Of a stretch of DNA of 64,000 nucleotides, positions 34,347 through 43,345 are shown in pieces. The notes below the pieces were generated by a model, which saw only the letters and a list, made by a program, of their open reading frames with translations, searched no databases and was not told where the DNA came from. Source of the stretch: Betaproteobacteria bacterium (lineage in GTDB: Bacteria > Pseudomonadota > Gammaproteobacteria > Burkholderiales > Casimicrobiaceae); contig JADJWJ010000006.1 in the NCBI GenBank assembly GCA_016716425.1, positions 62,001 to 126,000 on the forward strand. Direction: 5' to 3'. How positions within the stretch are numbered: position 1 is the stretch's first letter; the number at the start of each line of letters is the position of its first letter. The position numbers and the translations under genes are program-made.

Positions 34347-34925
34347 TCAGAAAGACCAATATCTTATCGGACCCCGGTCCGCCTCGCCACTGCCGGCTTT
34401 ACCGGCCGCAGGTGCGCCGCCGGCACTTTCAACCGGTGCGCCGCCCGCCATGGCCGCGCTCTTGCCTGTCGCCGCGCCGCCGCCGGTCGCGAAGATGTCG
34501 CCGACGGTGAGCGCGGGCGGGTCGATCTTCACGTCGTAGCGGACCGTCCGCGCCGGCGCCGGCGGCTGGCCCGGGGGTGCGACCCACGCGAATACCAGCG
34601 CCGCATCGCCCGGTGCCTGCGCCCGGAACCGGAACACCGTGGTGTCCGCGACGCCGACCAGGCCAGGCGGCTTGGGCGCCGGCGTGTAGTCGGGGCCGCC
34701 GATCAGCGGCAGCTTGGGGCTCCCGGACTGCAGGACCCAGCCATATCCGGTCGCCGGGTCGGGGGGCAGGCTCACCACCAGCGGAGCGCCGCTGCGCAGC
34801 GCGACCTTGCCGCCGTCCGGCGGCGCCGCGACCTGGTCGCGCTCGAGCGTCGCGCAACCGGCGAGCGCCAGCGTGCACGCGGCGATCGATGCGGCACGGA
34901 AGGGCGATCGGGTGCCTCGTTTCAT
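34347..34925 (-). CDS. Chagasin-like (I42) protease-inhibitor lipoprotein
   Basis: Lipoprotein of 192 residues: the signal MKRGTRSPFRAASIAACTLA ends in a lipobox with Cys24. The mature domain has the I42/chagasin loops: DPATGYGWVL (the NPTTGY-type loop), GGPDYTPAPKPPGLVGVADT, and FAWVAPPGQPPAPARTVRYDV. Family members block papain-like cysteine proteases in the periplasm or outside the cell. The last ~50 residues are an Ala/Gly-rich tail. A second member follows upstream at 34981-35439, so the pair looks like a tandem duplication. Confidence 0.82.
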   Translation of the reverse strand: MKRGTRSPFRAASIAACTLALAGCATLERDQVAAPPDGGKVALRSGAPLVVSLPPDPATGYGWVLQSGSPKLPLIGGPDYTPAPKPPGLVGVADTTVFRFRAQAPGDAALVFAWVAPPGQPPAPARTVRYDVKIDPPALTVGDIFATGGGAATGKSAAMAGGAPVESAGGAPAAGKAGSGEADRGPIRYWSF

Positions 34926-34980
34926 GTCGGTTCTCCTTCGGCCGGAGTCTGCCTCGCCACCGGCGTCGCGTGCAAGCGGG

Positions 34981-35439
34981 CTACTGGACGGTCACCGGAT
35001 AGCGGACCGTCTTCGCGGCGGGAACGCCGGTCTCCCACGGCCGCCGGTACTCGAACTGCAACACGCCCTGCCCGGCCTGCTCGCCGCGGAAACGGAAGAC
35101 GTTGATGCCGCCCGCCCCCGTCCGCCGCGGATCGCCCCGCGAGACGTAGATGCGCGTCCCGATCGGCGACAGCACCGGCGGCGCCTCGCCAGCAAGCTGC
35201 CACTGGAATCCGGTCGAGGCATTCGCGTCGAGGACGACCTTGACCTCGGCGCCGCGCGCCAGCACGACGCGCGTGCCGTCGTCCGCGTTGTCGAGGTCGA
35301 CGATCTTCGGCGCGACGGGTGCGGCCGCGGCCGATGGCGCAGCCGGCGCCGCCGCCGGTGCCTGCGGCGGGGATGGCGCCGGCGCGGCGCAGCCGGCAAG
35401 CACGAGCGTCAGCGCAACCGTGGCGCCCGCGCAGCGCAT
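34981..35439 (-). CDS. Chagasin-like (I42) protease-inhibitor lipoprotein, second copy
   Basis: Lipoprotein of 152 residues: MRCAGATVALTLVLAGC with Cys17 as lipobox, then a Pro/Ala-rich linker. The inhibitor loops are NASTGFQWQL, the Gly-rich GDPRRTGAGGINVFRFR and YRRPWETG, all expected of chagasin. It is closer to consensus than the neighbouring copy (RPWE is retained). ATG 35439 is preferred since it alone gives a compact lipoprotein signal. No cysteine-protease target is encoded in the window. Confidence 0.83.
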   Translation of the reverse strand: MRCAGATVALTLVLAGCAAPAPSPPQAPAAAPAAPSAAAAPVAPKIVDLDNADDGTRVVLARGAEVKVVLDANASTGFQWQLAGEAPPVLSPIGTRIYVSRGDPRRTGAGGINVFRFRGEQAGQGVLQFEYRRPWETGVPAAKTVRYPVTVQ

Positions 35440-35577
35440 GGCGTCAGGGGCCCGCCGCCACGCGCAGGACCTCGGCGCGATGGAGTTTGAGCGAGTGCCG
35501 CTCGCATTCGCTCGCTTGACGTTCGCAGCGCTCACGCTAGTACTCGCCGAAGTGTCGCCAACCGGTTCGCGGCGCGC

Positions 35578-36744
35578 TTACAGCCCGGCCGCCGCGCGCA
35601 GCGCGGCGGCTTTGTCGACACTTTCCCAGGTGAACTCGGGCTCGTCGCGTCCGAAATGGCCGTAGGCGGCCGTCTTGCGGTAGATCGGGCGCAGCAGGTC
35701 GAGCATCCGGACGATCCCCTTGGGCCGCAGGTCGAAGTGCTCGGTGACGAGCTCCGCGATCTTCTCGTCGGAGATCCTGCCGGTGCCCTCGGTGTAGATG
35801 GTCACGTTCATCGGCCTCGCCACGCCGATCGCGTAGGCGAGCTGCACCTGGCACTGGCGCGCGATGCCGGCCGCCACGACGTTCTTCGCGACGTAACGGG
35901 CCGCGTACGCCGCGGACCGGTCGACCTTCGATGGGTCCTTGCCCGAGAACGCGCCGCCGCCGTGCGGCGCGGCGCCGCCGTAGGTGTCGACGATGATCTT
36001 GCGGCCGGTGAGCCCCGAGTCGCCGTGCGGGCCGCCGATCTCGAAACGGCCGGTCGGATTCACGAGGAAGCGCGTTCCCTTCAGCATCTCCGGCGGGAAC
36101 ACCGGCTTCACGATCTCCTCGATCACGGCCTCGGCGAGCTCCGCCTGCTTCTCGTTCATCGACGGGTGGTGCTGCGTCGACAGCACGACCGTCTCCACGG
36201 AGCTCGGCTTGCCGTCGACGTAGTGGACGGTCACCTGCGACTTGGCGTCCGGACGCAGGAACGGGAGGCGGCCATCGCGCCGCACCTCGCTTTGCCGCTG
36301 CACCAGCCGGTGCGCGTAGTAGATCGGGAACGGCATCAGCGACGGCGTCTCGTCGCACGCGTAGCCGAACATCATCCCCTGGTCGCCGGCGCCCTGGTTC
36401 AGGTGGTCGTCGGACGCGTGATCCACACCCTGCGCGATGTTCGGCGACTGGTGCCCGTAGCAGACCATCACGGCGCAGCCGTCGGCGTCGAAGCGCAGCT
36501 CGGGATCGTTGTAGCCGATCGCGCGGATCGTCTCGCGCGCGACGCGCGAATAATCGACCTTCGCCTTGGTCGTGATCTCGCCCGCCATCACGACGAGGCC
36601 GGTCGACACCAGCGTTTCGGCCGCCACCCGGCCCGTGGGGTCTTGCTCTAGAATCGCGTCGAGCACCGCGTCGGAGATCTGGTCCGCGACCTTGTCCGGA
36701 TGACCTTCCGACACCGATTCCGACGTGAACAGGAAATCGCTCAT
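35578..36744 (-). CDS. metK: S-adenosylmethionine synthetase
   Basis: Enzyme of 388 residues forming SAM from methionine and ATP. The signatures are SEGHPDKVADQISDAVLDA (ATP site), GAGDQGMMFGYACDE and GGGAFSGKDPSKVDRSAAY. GAGGAG lies five bases before ATG 36744. The frame stays open far upstream, but the product N-terminus is unambiguous. It diverges from tsaC. A TAGAAT box lies about 90 bases upstream. I see no SAM riboswitch in the leader. Confidence 0.97.
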   Translation of the reverse strand: MSDFLFTSESVSEGHPDKVADQISDAVLDAILEQDPTGRVAAETLVSTGLVVMAGEITTKAKVDYSRVARETIRAIGYNDPELRFDADGCAVMVCYGHQSPNIAQGVDHASDDHLNQGAGDQGMMFGYACDETPSLMPFPIYYAHRLVQRQSEVRRDGRLPFLRPDAKSQVTVHYVDGKPSSVETVVLSTQHHPSMNEKQAELAEAVIEEIVKPVFPPEMLKGTRFLVNPTGRFEIGGPHGDSGLTGRKIIVDTYGGAAPHGGGAFSGKDPSKVDRSAAYAARYVAKNVVAAGIARQCQVQLAYAIGVARPMNVTIYTEGTGRISDEKIAELVTEHFDLRPKGIVRMLDLLRPIYRKTAAYGHFGRDEPEFTWESVDKAAALRAAAGL

Positions 36745-36833
36745 TCCAACTCCTCGCCGCGCCGACGGGCGCGTGGTTCCGGCCCCGGATCGCGCCTGTC
36801 GCGGCGGGTCCGGCGTGCGCTGCAAAAGCTGCA

Positions 36834-36839
36834 ATTCTA
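36834..36839 (-). promoter_or_regulatory. Candidate -10 (GCTAGAAT) of metK
   Basis: TAGAAT on the - strand is preceded by CTGC (extended form) and lies within a short palindrome (CTGCTAGAATTGCAG). It would give a metK leader of about 80 bases. Confidence 0.4.
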
Positions 36840-36882
36840 GCAGTTTGGCCCGGCGCCCCGTCGTCGTCCGGACACCCGCGCC

Positions 36883-37902
36883 ATGACCGGTCCGCTCGCC
36901 GTGGCGGATGGTCGCATCGCGCCCGCCACCCCCGAGACGATCGCGCGCGCGGCCGCCCTGCTGCGCGCGGGCCGGCTCGTCGCATTCCCCACCGAGACCG
37001 TGTACGGGCTCGGTGCGGACGCCGCAAACGCGGACGCCGTGCGCGCGATCTTCGCCGCGAAGGGGCGGCCCGCCGACCACCCGCTGATCGTGCACCTGCC
37101 CGACGCCGCGCTGCTCGCCCACTGGGCCCGCGCGGTGCCCGCGGGCGCGCGTCGGCTGGCCGACGCGTTCTGGCCTGGGCCGCTGACGCTGATCCTGCCG
37201 CGCACGGCGCACGCCGCGGACGTCGTCACCGGCGGGCAGGACAGCGTGGGCCTGCGCGTGCCGTCGCACCCGGTCGCGCGCGCGCTGCTGTCCGCGTTCG
37301 CGGCGGCCGGGGGCACCGGCGTGGCGGCACCGTCGGCCAACCGGTTCGGACGCATCTCGCCGACCACGCCGCAGCACGTCGCCGACGACCTGGCCGACCG
37401 CGTCGCGCTGATCGTCGACGGCGGGGCCTCCGACGTCGGCATCGAGAGCACGATCGTCGCGTTCGCCGGCGACCGCGCGACGCTGCTGCGGCCGGGTGGC
37501 GTCGCCGCGGCCGACATCGAGCGCGTGCTCGGCGAGCCGCTGGCCGCCGTCGGCGCGGACGCGCCGCGCGCGTCGGGGACGCTCGCCTCGCACTACGCGC
37601 CGCACACGCCGGCGCGGCTCGTCGTGGGCGCAGAGCTCGCCTCCGCGCTGGGCGCGCTGCCCGCGCCCGTAGCCGTGCTCGCGCGCACGGTCGATCGTCC
37701 CGCTGCATTCGGCGGCGCGTGGATCGCGGCGCCGACAGACCCGGCACGCTACGCGCACGACCTCTACGCGAACCTGCGCGCGCTCGACGCGTCGCGCGCG
37801 GCGGCGATCGCGATCGAGGCGGTGCCCGACGACGCCGCGTGGCGGGCGGTGCGCGATCGCCTCGAGCGCGCGACGCGCGGCGACACCGACGACCGGGACT
37901 GA
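36883..37902 (+). CDS. tsaC: L-threonylcarbamoyladenylate synthase (Sua5 type)
   Basis: Protein of 339 residues making threonylcarbamoyl-AMP for the t6A tRNA modification. The YrdC domain (residues ~15-210) contains LVAFPTETVYGLGADA, the KGRPADHPLIVHL substrate loop and GVAAPSANRFGRISPT. The additional C-terminal Sua5 domain follows a linker beginning ASGTLASHYAPHTPARL, so this is the longer Sua5 form and not the short TsaC. It is followed 11 bases later by glycerate kinase. Confidence 0.93.
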   Translation: MTGPLAVADGRIAPATPETIARAAALLRAGRLVAFPTETVYGLGADAANADAVRAIFAAKGRPADHPLIVHLPDAALLAHWARAVPAGARRLADAFWPGPLTLILPRTAHAADVVTGGQDSVGLRVPSHPVARALLSAFAAAGGTGVAAPSANRFGRISPTTPQHVADDLADRVALIVDGGASDVGIESTIVAFAGDRATLLRPGGVAAADIERVLGEPLAAVGADAPRASGTLASHYAPHTPARLVVGAELASALGALPAPVAVLARTVDRPAAFGGAWIAAPTDPARYAHDLYANLRALDASRAAAIAIEAVPDDAAWRAVRDRLERATRGDTDDRD

Positions 37903-37913
37903 AGGCGACGTCG

Positions 37914-39080
37914 ATGCGCGTCGTGCTCGCCCCCGATTCGTTCAAGGGCTCGCTGTCCGCACCGGACGTGTGCGCGGCGCTCGGCCGCGGGATCGCGCGT
38001 GCGCTGCCGGACGCGCAAATCCTCGCTCGGCCGATGGCTGACGGCGGCGAAGGCACGCTCGACGCCGTGCTCGCAGCGGTCGGTCCGGCGGGATGCCGGC
38101 GCGCTCTCTCCGTGCAGGGCGCGGGCGGTGGCGCAGTCGAGGCGGCGTACGGCGAGATCGGCGACGGCACGGCGGCCACCGCCGTCATCGAGGTCGCGCA
38201 GGTGGTCGGCATCACCGACGCGGGCGCGATGGCCGTTCCCGTGGCCGACCGCTCGACGCGCGGCGTCGGCGAGTTGATCGCCGCGCTGCTCGACCGCGGC
38301 GTGCGGCGGTTCATGATCGGCCTGGGCGGCAGCAGCACCAACGACGGCGGCAGCGGCATGCTCGCGGCGCTCGGCCTCACGCTCGCCGACCGCGACGGCC
38401 GTCCGGTCGACGCGACGCCGCGCGCGCTGGCGTCGCTCGCGGGCGTCGACGCGGCGCGCGTCGACGCGCGCCTGCGCGAGTGCGAGATCCGCATCATGTC
38501 CGACGTCAACAATCCGCTCTGCGGCGACCTCGGCGCGACGGCGATCTTCGGGCCGCAGAAGGGGGTGACGCCGGCGGAAGCTCCGGCGTTCGACGCGACG
38601 CTCGCGCACTACGCGGCGCTGGCCGAGGCCGCGGTGGGGCGTCACGCAGCCGGGCTGCCGGGCGCGGGCGCGGCCGGCGGGCTGGGCTTCGCGCTGCAGT
38701 TGGTCGGCGGCACGTTCGCGTCGGGCGCCGCGGTCGTCGCCGACCTGATCGGTCTCGACGCGGCGCTCGCCGGCGCCGACTGGGCGCTCACCGGCGAGGG
38801 TCGCACCGACCGGCAGACGCTGCTCGCGAAGGCGCCGTTCGTCGTCGCGCAGCGCGCGGCGGCGGCGGGCGTGCCCGTGACGCTCGTGTCCGGGGCGATC
38901 GACGCGGCCTCGCTGCCGGAGTTGTCGCGGCACTTCGCCGGCTGCTTCGCGCTGCCGAACGGCCCCGCGACGCTCGCCGACTGCATCGCCGACGCGGCGG
39001 CGCTGCTCGAGGCGCGCGCCGAGCAGGCCGCGCGCGTGTTCGCGGCGGGGCGCGGGGCGGCCGCGCGTGTGGGACGATAG
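37914..39080 (+). CDS. glxK: Glycerate 2-kinase (GlxK/GarK family)
   Basis: Kinase of 388 residues that phosphorylates glycerate for entry into lower glycolysis, usually in glyoxylate or glycolate metabolism. The N-terminus MRVVLAPDSFKGSLSAPDVC and ADGGEGTLDAV are the family hallmarks. GLGGSSTNDGGSGML and WALTGEGRTDRQTL follow. ATG 37914 is chosen for that N-terminus. In the wider context, glyoxylate could be linked with the oxalate locus 6-20 kb downstream, but no other glyoxylate genes are present here. Confidence 0.92.
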   Translation: MRVVLAPDSFKGSLSAPDVCAALGRGIARALPDAQILARPMADGGEGTLDAVLAAVGPAGCRRALSVQGAGGGAVEAAYGEIGDGTAATAVIEVAQVVGITDAGAMAVPVADRSTRGVGELIAALLDRGVRRFMIGLGGSSTNDGGSGMLAALGLTLADRDGRPVDATPRALASLAGVDAARVDARLRECEIRIMSDVNNPLCGDLGATAIFGPQKGVTPAEAPAFDATLAHYAALAEAAVGRHAAGLPGAGAAGGLGFALQLVGGTFASGAAVVADLIGLDAALAGADWALTGEGRTDRQTLLAKAPFVVAQRAAAAGVPVTLVSGAIDAASLPELSRHFAGCFALPNGPATLADCIADAAALLEARAEQAARVFAAGRGAAARVGR

Positions 39081-39114
39081 ACACGTTGCGCTGTGTCGTC
39101 GCGGGCGTCCATTG

Positions 39115-39244
39115 CCCCTCACCCCAACCCTCTCCCCGCTTCGCAGGGAGAGGGAGTGCTCGCACATGGTCGGTTACAGGTTCGACGCGGCGCGTATGTC
39201 CCTCCCTCGCCCCGCGAAGCGGGGAGAGGGCCGGGGTGAGGGGC
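39115..39244. repeat. REP-like paired hairpin element, copy 2
   Basis: It starts CCCCTCACCCCAACCCTCTC and ends GAGAGGGCCGGGGTGAGGGG, inverse arms like those at 7814-7957. Each end carries a small internal inverted repeat. The central ~50 bases differ from copy 1. It lies in the gap between glxK and matB. Confidence 0.8.
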
Positions 39245-39343
39245 GCAGTTCGCGGCTGCACGGACGCGCGCATGGCTTCCGCGCACGCACGCAGAACCTG
39301 AAATAATCGCGGCCATGCGCATCCGCGCGCGCCGCGCCACCCG

Positions 39344-40843
39344 ATGAACGCCAACCTGTACTCGCTCTTCGAGCGCCACTTTCCCGACGGCACCGAGCAG
39401 CCGTTCCTGATCGTGCCCAACGGCCCGGTCGTCCACTACGACGAATTGTCCGCGCTGTCGGCGCAGATCGCGCACGCGCTGGTCGCGGCGGGCTGCGTGC
39501 CGGGCGACCGCGTGGCCGTCCAGGCGGACAAGCACTGGCACGTGCTGGCCCTCTACCTCGCGTGCCTGCGCGCAGGGCTCGTCTACCTGCCGCTCAACAC
39601 CGGCTACCAGAAGTCGGAGCTCGCCTTTTTCTTCGGCGACGCGGAGCCGCGCGTCATCGTCTGCGGCACGGACCGCCTGGGCGTGGTCACCGCGCTCGAC
39701 CGCAAGGCGACGGTGCTCACACTCCCCGAGCTCGTCGACCGTGCGGCGCCGCTGCCCACGGACTTCGACACGCTGCCGCGCGCGCCGGACGACCTGGCCG
39801 CGATCCTCTACACGTCCGGCACCACCGGCCGCTCGAAGGGCGCGATGCTCACCCATCGCAACCTCGCGTCCAACGGACTCGCGCTGGTCGCGGCGTGGGG
39901 CTTCACGCGCGGCGACGTGCTGCTGCACGCGCTGCCCATCTACCACGTGCATGGCCTCTTCGTCGCGACGCACTGCGCGCTGCTGTCGGGGTCGCGGATG
40001 CTGTGGCTGCCGAAGTTCGACGCCCGGGAGGTCGTGTCGCTGCTGCCGCGCGCGACGGTGATGATGGGGGTGCCGACGTTCTACACGCGGCTCCTGGCCG
40101 AGCCCTCGTTCGAGCGCGAGCGCTGCCGGTCGATCCGCCTGTTCGTGTCGGGGTCGGCGCCGCTGCTCGCCGAGACGTTCGAGGAATTCCGCACCCGCTC
40201 GGGCCACGCGATCCTCGAGCGCTACGGCATGACCGAGACCGGCATGATCACGTCGAACCCGCTCGACGGCGCACGCGTCGGCGGAACGGTCGGCCGGCCG
40301 CTGCCGGGCATCGACGTGCGCATCGTCGACGACACCGGCCGCCCGTGCGGGCCGGGCACGATCGGCAGCGTCGAGCTGCGCGGGCCGAACGTGTTCGCCG
40401 GGTACTGGCGGATGCCCGAGAAGACGCGCGAGGAGTTCACCGCCGACGGCTGCTTCCGCACCGGCGACGTGGGCGAGTGGGTCGCCGAGGGCCCGGGGCG
40501 CGGCTACCTGCGCCTGGTCGGCCGCGCCAGAGACCTCGTCATCACCGGCGGCCTCAACGTCTATCCGAAGGAAATCGAGGAGCGGATCGACGCGATGGAA
40601 GGGGTGGAGGAGTCGGCGGTGATCGGCGTACCCGACCCGGACTTCGGCGAGGCGGTGGCGGCGGTGATCGTGCGCAAGCCCGGCTGCGCGCTGACGGAGG
40701 ACGACGTCGTCGCTGCGCTCAAGGGCGAGATCGCCGGCTTCAAGGTGCCGAAGCGCGTCTGGTTCGCCGACGAGCTGCCGCGCAACGCCATGGGAAAGGT
40801 GCAGAAGGCGGTGTTGCGGGAGCGGTTCGGGTCCTTGTCCTGA
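39344..40843 (+). CDS. matB: Malonyl-CoA synthase (MatB-like AMP-forming synthetase)
   Basis: Acyl-adenylate-forming enzyme of 499 residues. Motifs: P-loop LYTSGTTGRSKGAMLTH, ERYGMTETGM, GRARDLVITGGLNVYPKEIE and the C-terminal catalytic lysine region NAMGKVQK. The N-terminus MNANLYSLFERHF and overall length match malonyl-CoA synthases, which activate malonate. Other short dicarboxylates remain possible. The last ~123 bases have a second, about 91% identical copy at 44134-44256, behind the rearranged island. Confidence 0.85.
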   Translation: MNANLYSLFERHFPDGTEQPFLIVPNGPVVHYDELSALSAQIAHALVAAGCVPGDRVAVQADKHWHVLALYLACLRAGLVYLPLNTGYQKSELAFFFGDAEPRVIVCGTDRLGVVTALDRKATVLTLPELVDRAAPLPTDFDTLPRAPDDLAAILYTSGTTGRSKGAMLTHRNLASNGLALVAAWGFTRGDVLLHALPIYHVHGLFVATHCALLSGSRMLWLPKFDAREVVSLLPRATVMMGVPTFYTRLLAEPSFERERCRSIRLFVSGSAPLLAETFEEFRTRSGHAILERYGMTETGMITSNPLDGARVGGTVGRPLPGIDVRIVDDTGRPCGPGTIGSVELRGPNVFAGYWRMPEKTREEFTADGCFRTGDVGEWVAEGPGRGYLRLVGRARDLVITGGLNVYPKEIEERIDAMEGVEESAVIGVPDPDFGEAVAAVIVRKPGCALTEDDVVAALKGEIAGFKVPKRVWFADELPRNAMGKVQKAVLRERFGSLS

Positions 40844-41031
40844 CCGCGTCATGCGCTTTGCGGGGGGCGCGGCATCGGCGCGATTGGAGCGACACCCACG
40901 GAACCGCTTGCGGCGCCGCTCAATCATGCCCATCCCGCGCGCGCCGGCTGGTGCTGCCGCGCATTCTCACTTCCCTCGGCTCCGTCGCGGACGTCGGGCG
41001 CTCGCGCGCGGCCGGTCGATCGCAGGCCACC

Positions 41032-41172
41032 GACCGCGCCGGGCGCGAGCGGCGGCTGCGCTATTGCGCCCGGCCGCCGTTCGCGCTGGAGCGGCTGCGC
41101 GAGCGCGATCCCGAGCACCTGCTCTACCCGAGCGCCAAGCCTCATCCGGAGTTGGAGCCCCGCGCTACGTAA
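41032..41172 (+). pseudogene. Transposase remnant, middle portion
   Basis: The translation RRLRYCARPPFALERLRERD, then PEHLLYPSAKPHPE, matches the well-conserved central region of a large IS91-like (Y2-type) transposase family. It ends at a TAA at 41170. The missing next segment of the same protein family (from DRLAALVPPPRV) appears 2.2 kb further on at 43340, in the same orientation. The upstream N-terminal portion of the transposase is not found. Confidence 0.7.
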
Positions 41173-41179
41173 ACGCGGC

Positions 41180-41403
41180 AGTGGGTGAAATCACCGTCTT
41201 GAAGAACGGAGGCGCTGTGTTCTTCGATTTCGGCGAATTTTCAGTGAGGTGGGTTCGCGCAAGAATCCGGACGGCACGACATCGTTCATCACAGTCGTGC
41301 CAGGCATGAATGGATTGGAATTCGTGGTCGGGCGCGGTGGCGACGAGCGTGCGCTGACGCTGCGCGACGCACAGCACGAGTACGTGCTGAAGGAAAAGTA
41401 GAC
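41180..41403 (+). pseudogene. Possible frameshifted small gene of unknown function
   Basis: One frame reads GEITVLKNGGAVFFDFGEFS; a second frame then continues DGTTSFITVVPGMNGLEFVV and runs to LRDAQHEYVLKEK before TAG at 41401. The two pieces look like one protein joined by a frameshift near 41245, but I do not recognise the family. Confidence is low. Confidence 0.3.
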
Positions 41404-41709
41404 TCCGGTTGTTCGCCAAGCCCGAGGCGCGCACTCCTACGCTTCAAAACAATGTCACGGCACACTGTCCTCGCATCACCAGACGGTGCGCTTTTCGACA
41501 ACACATAGGCCTGCCTTGGGTCGAAGGCGTCATTGCCCGAGTGCCCGGTGCGACAACCCGGAACGACCGGTGCGACCCGGCACGGGTCCTCGCGCGAGTT
41601 CCGCGGCGCGTTGGATGTTTCCGGGTGACAATGTCCGGTGCGTGTGCGCGCCAGCCGGGCTCGTCGAACGCGCATGCCTGCGCCCTCTTGCAACGAAAGA
41701 AGGACCGAC

Positions 41710-42783
41710 GTGCTGATCTTCCGCCAACTCTTCGACCCGCAATCGTCGACGTACTCCTACCTGCTCGGCGATCCGCGCACGCGTGAGGCGGTCCTCATCG
41801 ACCCGGTATTCGACCAGGCGCGCCGCGACGCGGCGCTCGTGCGCGAACTGGACCTCGTGCTGGCCGCCACGCTCGACACCCACGTCCATGCAGATCACGT
41901 GACCGGCGCCTGGCTGCTGCAGCGCCGGTTCGGCAGCGCGATCGCGCTCTCCGCGGCCAGCGGCGCTGCCGGCGCCGACCGCTACCTTGCCGACGGCGAG
42001 CGGGTGGCGTTCGGGGACCGCCATCTCACCGTGCGCGCGACCCCCGGCCACACGCAGGGCTGCCTGACGTTCGTGCTGGACGACGCGAGCATGGCGTTCA
42101 CCGGCGATTGCCTGCTGATCCGGGGCAGCGGGCGGACCGACTTCCAGCAGGGCGATCCGCACGCGATGTTTCATTCGGTGCGCGATCGGATCCTGACGCT
42201 GCCGCCGGCCTGCCTCCTCTATCCCGCGCACGACTATCGCGGCCTCACCGTCACGAGCGTCGCCGAGGAACTGCGCTTCAATCCGCGCATGGGCGGCGCG
42301 ATCGGCGAGGCGGATTTCGTCGGTTACATGCGCAATCTCGGGCTGCCGCATCCGAAGCTGATGGACATCGCGGTGCCGGCGAACCTGCGCTGCGGACGCC
42401 CCGAGTCCGACGCCGCGCTGCCAGCCGACCCGGACTGGGCGCCGCTGACGTTCACGTTCGCTGGTTTCTGGGAAATCGGGCCGGCGGCGCTGGAGGAATG
42501 CGCGCCCCGCCTGCAGGTCGTCGACGTGCGCGAACGCGACGAGTTCGACGGCCCGCTCGGGCGCATCCGCGGCGCGGTGCCGATTCCGCTGTCGGAACTG
42601 CCGCAGCGCAGCGATGAACTGGCGCGCGATCGTCCGGTCGTCACCGTGTGCCGGTCGGGCGCGCGTTCCGCGCAGGCGGCGGTGCTGCTGCAGAAGGCGG
42701 GCTTCGGCGACGTCGCGAACCTGGCGGGCGGCATGGTCCGCTGGCGCGCCGAAGGGCATCCCGTCGAAGGGGGCATGCGGTAG
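41710..42783 (+). CDS. Persulfide dioxygenase-rhodanese fusion
   Basis: Protein of 357 residues. The N-terminal metallo-beta-lactamase fold (~1-235) carries the ETHE1-type iron site THVHADHVTGAWLL, TPGHTQGCLTF and GDCLLIRGSGRTDF. The C-terminal rhodanese domain (~255-350) has the active cysteine in VTVCRSGARSAQAAVLL. This matches bacterial PRF fusions, which oxidise glutathione persulfide and exchange sulfane sulfur with thiosulfate. The start is GTG 41710, five bases after AAGGA. The gene is intact but lies between transposase fragments, so it may have been acquired or carried by a rearrangement. Confidence 0.88.
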   Translation: MLIFRQLFDPQSSTYSYLLGDPRTREAVLIDPVFDQARRDAALVRELDLVLAATLDTHVHADHVTGAWLLQRRFGSAIALSAASGAAGADRYLADGERVAFGDRHLTVRATPGHTQGCLTFVLDDASMAFTGDCLLIRGSGRTDFQQGDPHAMFHSVRDRILTLPPACLLYPAHDYRGLTVTSVAEELRFNPRMGGAIGEADFVGYMRNLGLPHPKLMDIAVPANLRCGRPESDAALPADPDWAPLTFTFAGFWEIGPAALEECAPRLQVVDVRERDEFDGPLGRIRGAVPIPLSELPQRSDELARDRPVVTVCRSGARSAQAAVLLQKAGFGDVANLAGGMVRWRAEGHPVEGGMR

Positions 42784-42844
42784 GGCGCGCGGGGACGCGC
42801 GACGACGCGCTCCGGTCTGCCCCGTCAACGGCGAACGCGGATCG

Positions 42845-43345
42845 TCAACCCCGCCCGACGTAGGGCATCTTCGTCGCCATGATCGTCATGAACTGCACGT
42901 TGGCGTCGAGCGGCAGGCTCGCCATGTAGATGATGGCGGAGGCGACGTGCGCGACGTCCATCAAGGGCTCGATCGCGATCTGGCCGTTGGCCTGCGGTAC
43001 GCCCGTCGCCATCTTCGCGGCCATCTCGGTGCCGGCGTTGCCGATGTCGATCTGGCTGCACGCGATGTCGTGCTTGCGTCCGTCGAGCGACGTCGACTTG
43101 GTGAGGCCGCTGATCGCGTGCTTGGTCGCCGTGTACGGCGCGGAGTCGGGACGCGGCGCGTGCGCCGAGATCGATCCGTTGTTGATGATGCGGCCGCCGC
43201 GCGGCGACTGGTCCTTCATGATGCGGATCGCCTTCTGCGTGCACAGGAACGCGCCGGTGAGGTTGATGTCGACCACGCCCTTCCACTGCGCGAACGTGAG
43301 GTCTTCCAGCGGGACGGCCGGCGCGCCGATGCCCGCGTCGATCGC
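42845..43345 (-). pseudogene. Short-chain dehydrogenase/reductase lacking its N-terminus
   Basis: The frame yields AGIGAPAVPLEDLTFAQWKG, then NLTGAFLCTQKAIRIM, GGRIINNGSISAHAPRPDS and the catalytic Tyr-Lys pair YTATKHAI, ending PYVGRG. The nucleotide-binding TGxxxGxG third is absent. Homology stops at about 43340, where transposase sequence on the other strand begins. A start at 43384 would give a hybrid of 179 residues, but half a Rossmann fold is unlikely to function. The deletion point coincides with the second transposase remnant. Confidence 0.78.

Larger units (their letters stand above)
40844..41709. other. Degenerate accessory DNA between matB and the persulfide gene
   Basis: No intact gene is seen. 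It contains a transposase fragment (41032-41172) and a possible pseudogene (41180-41403). The remaining sequence has lower apparent GC and AT-rich patches (for example ATTGGAATTC near 41316) unlike the flanks, which suggests acquired DNA. Confidence 0.5.

Noticed and set aside
36745..36882. SAM riboswitch upstream of metK
   Set aside because: I looked for conserved SAM aptamer blocks in the leader and saw only a -10 box and a small palindrome.
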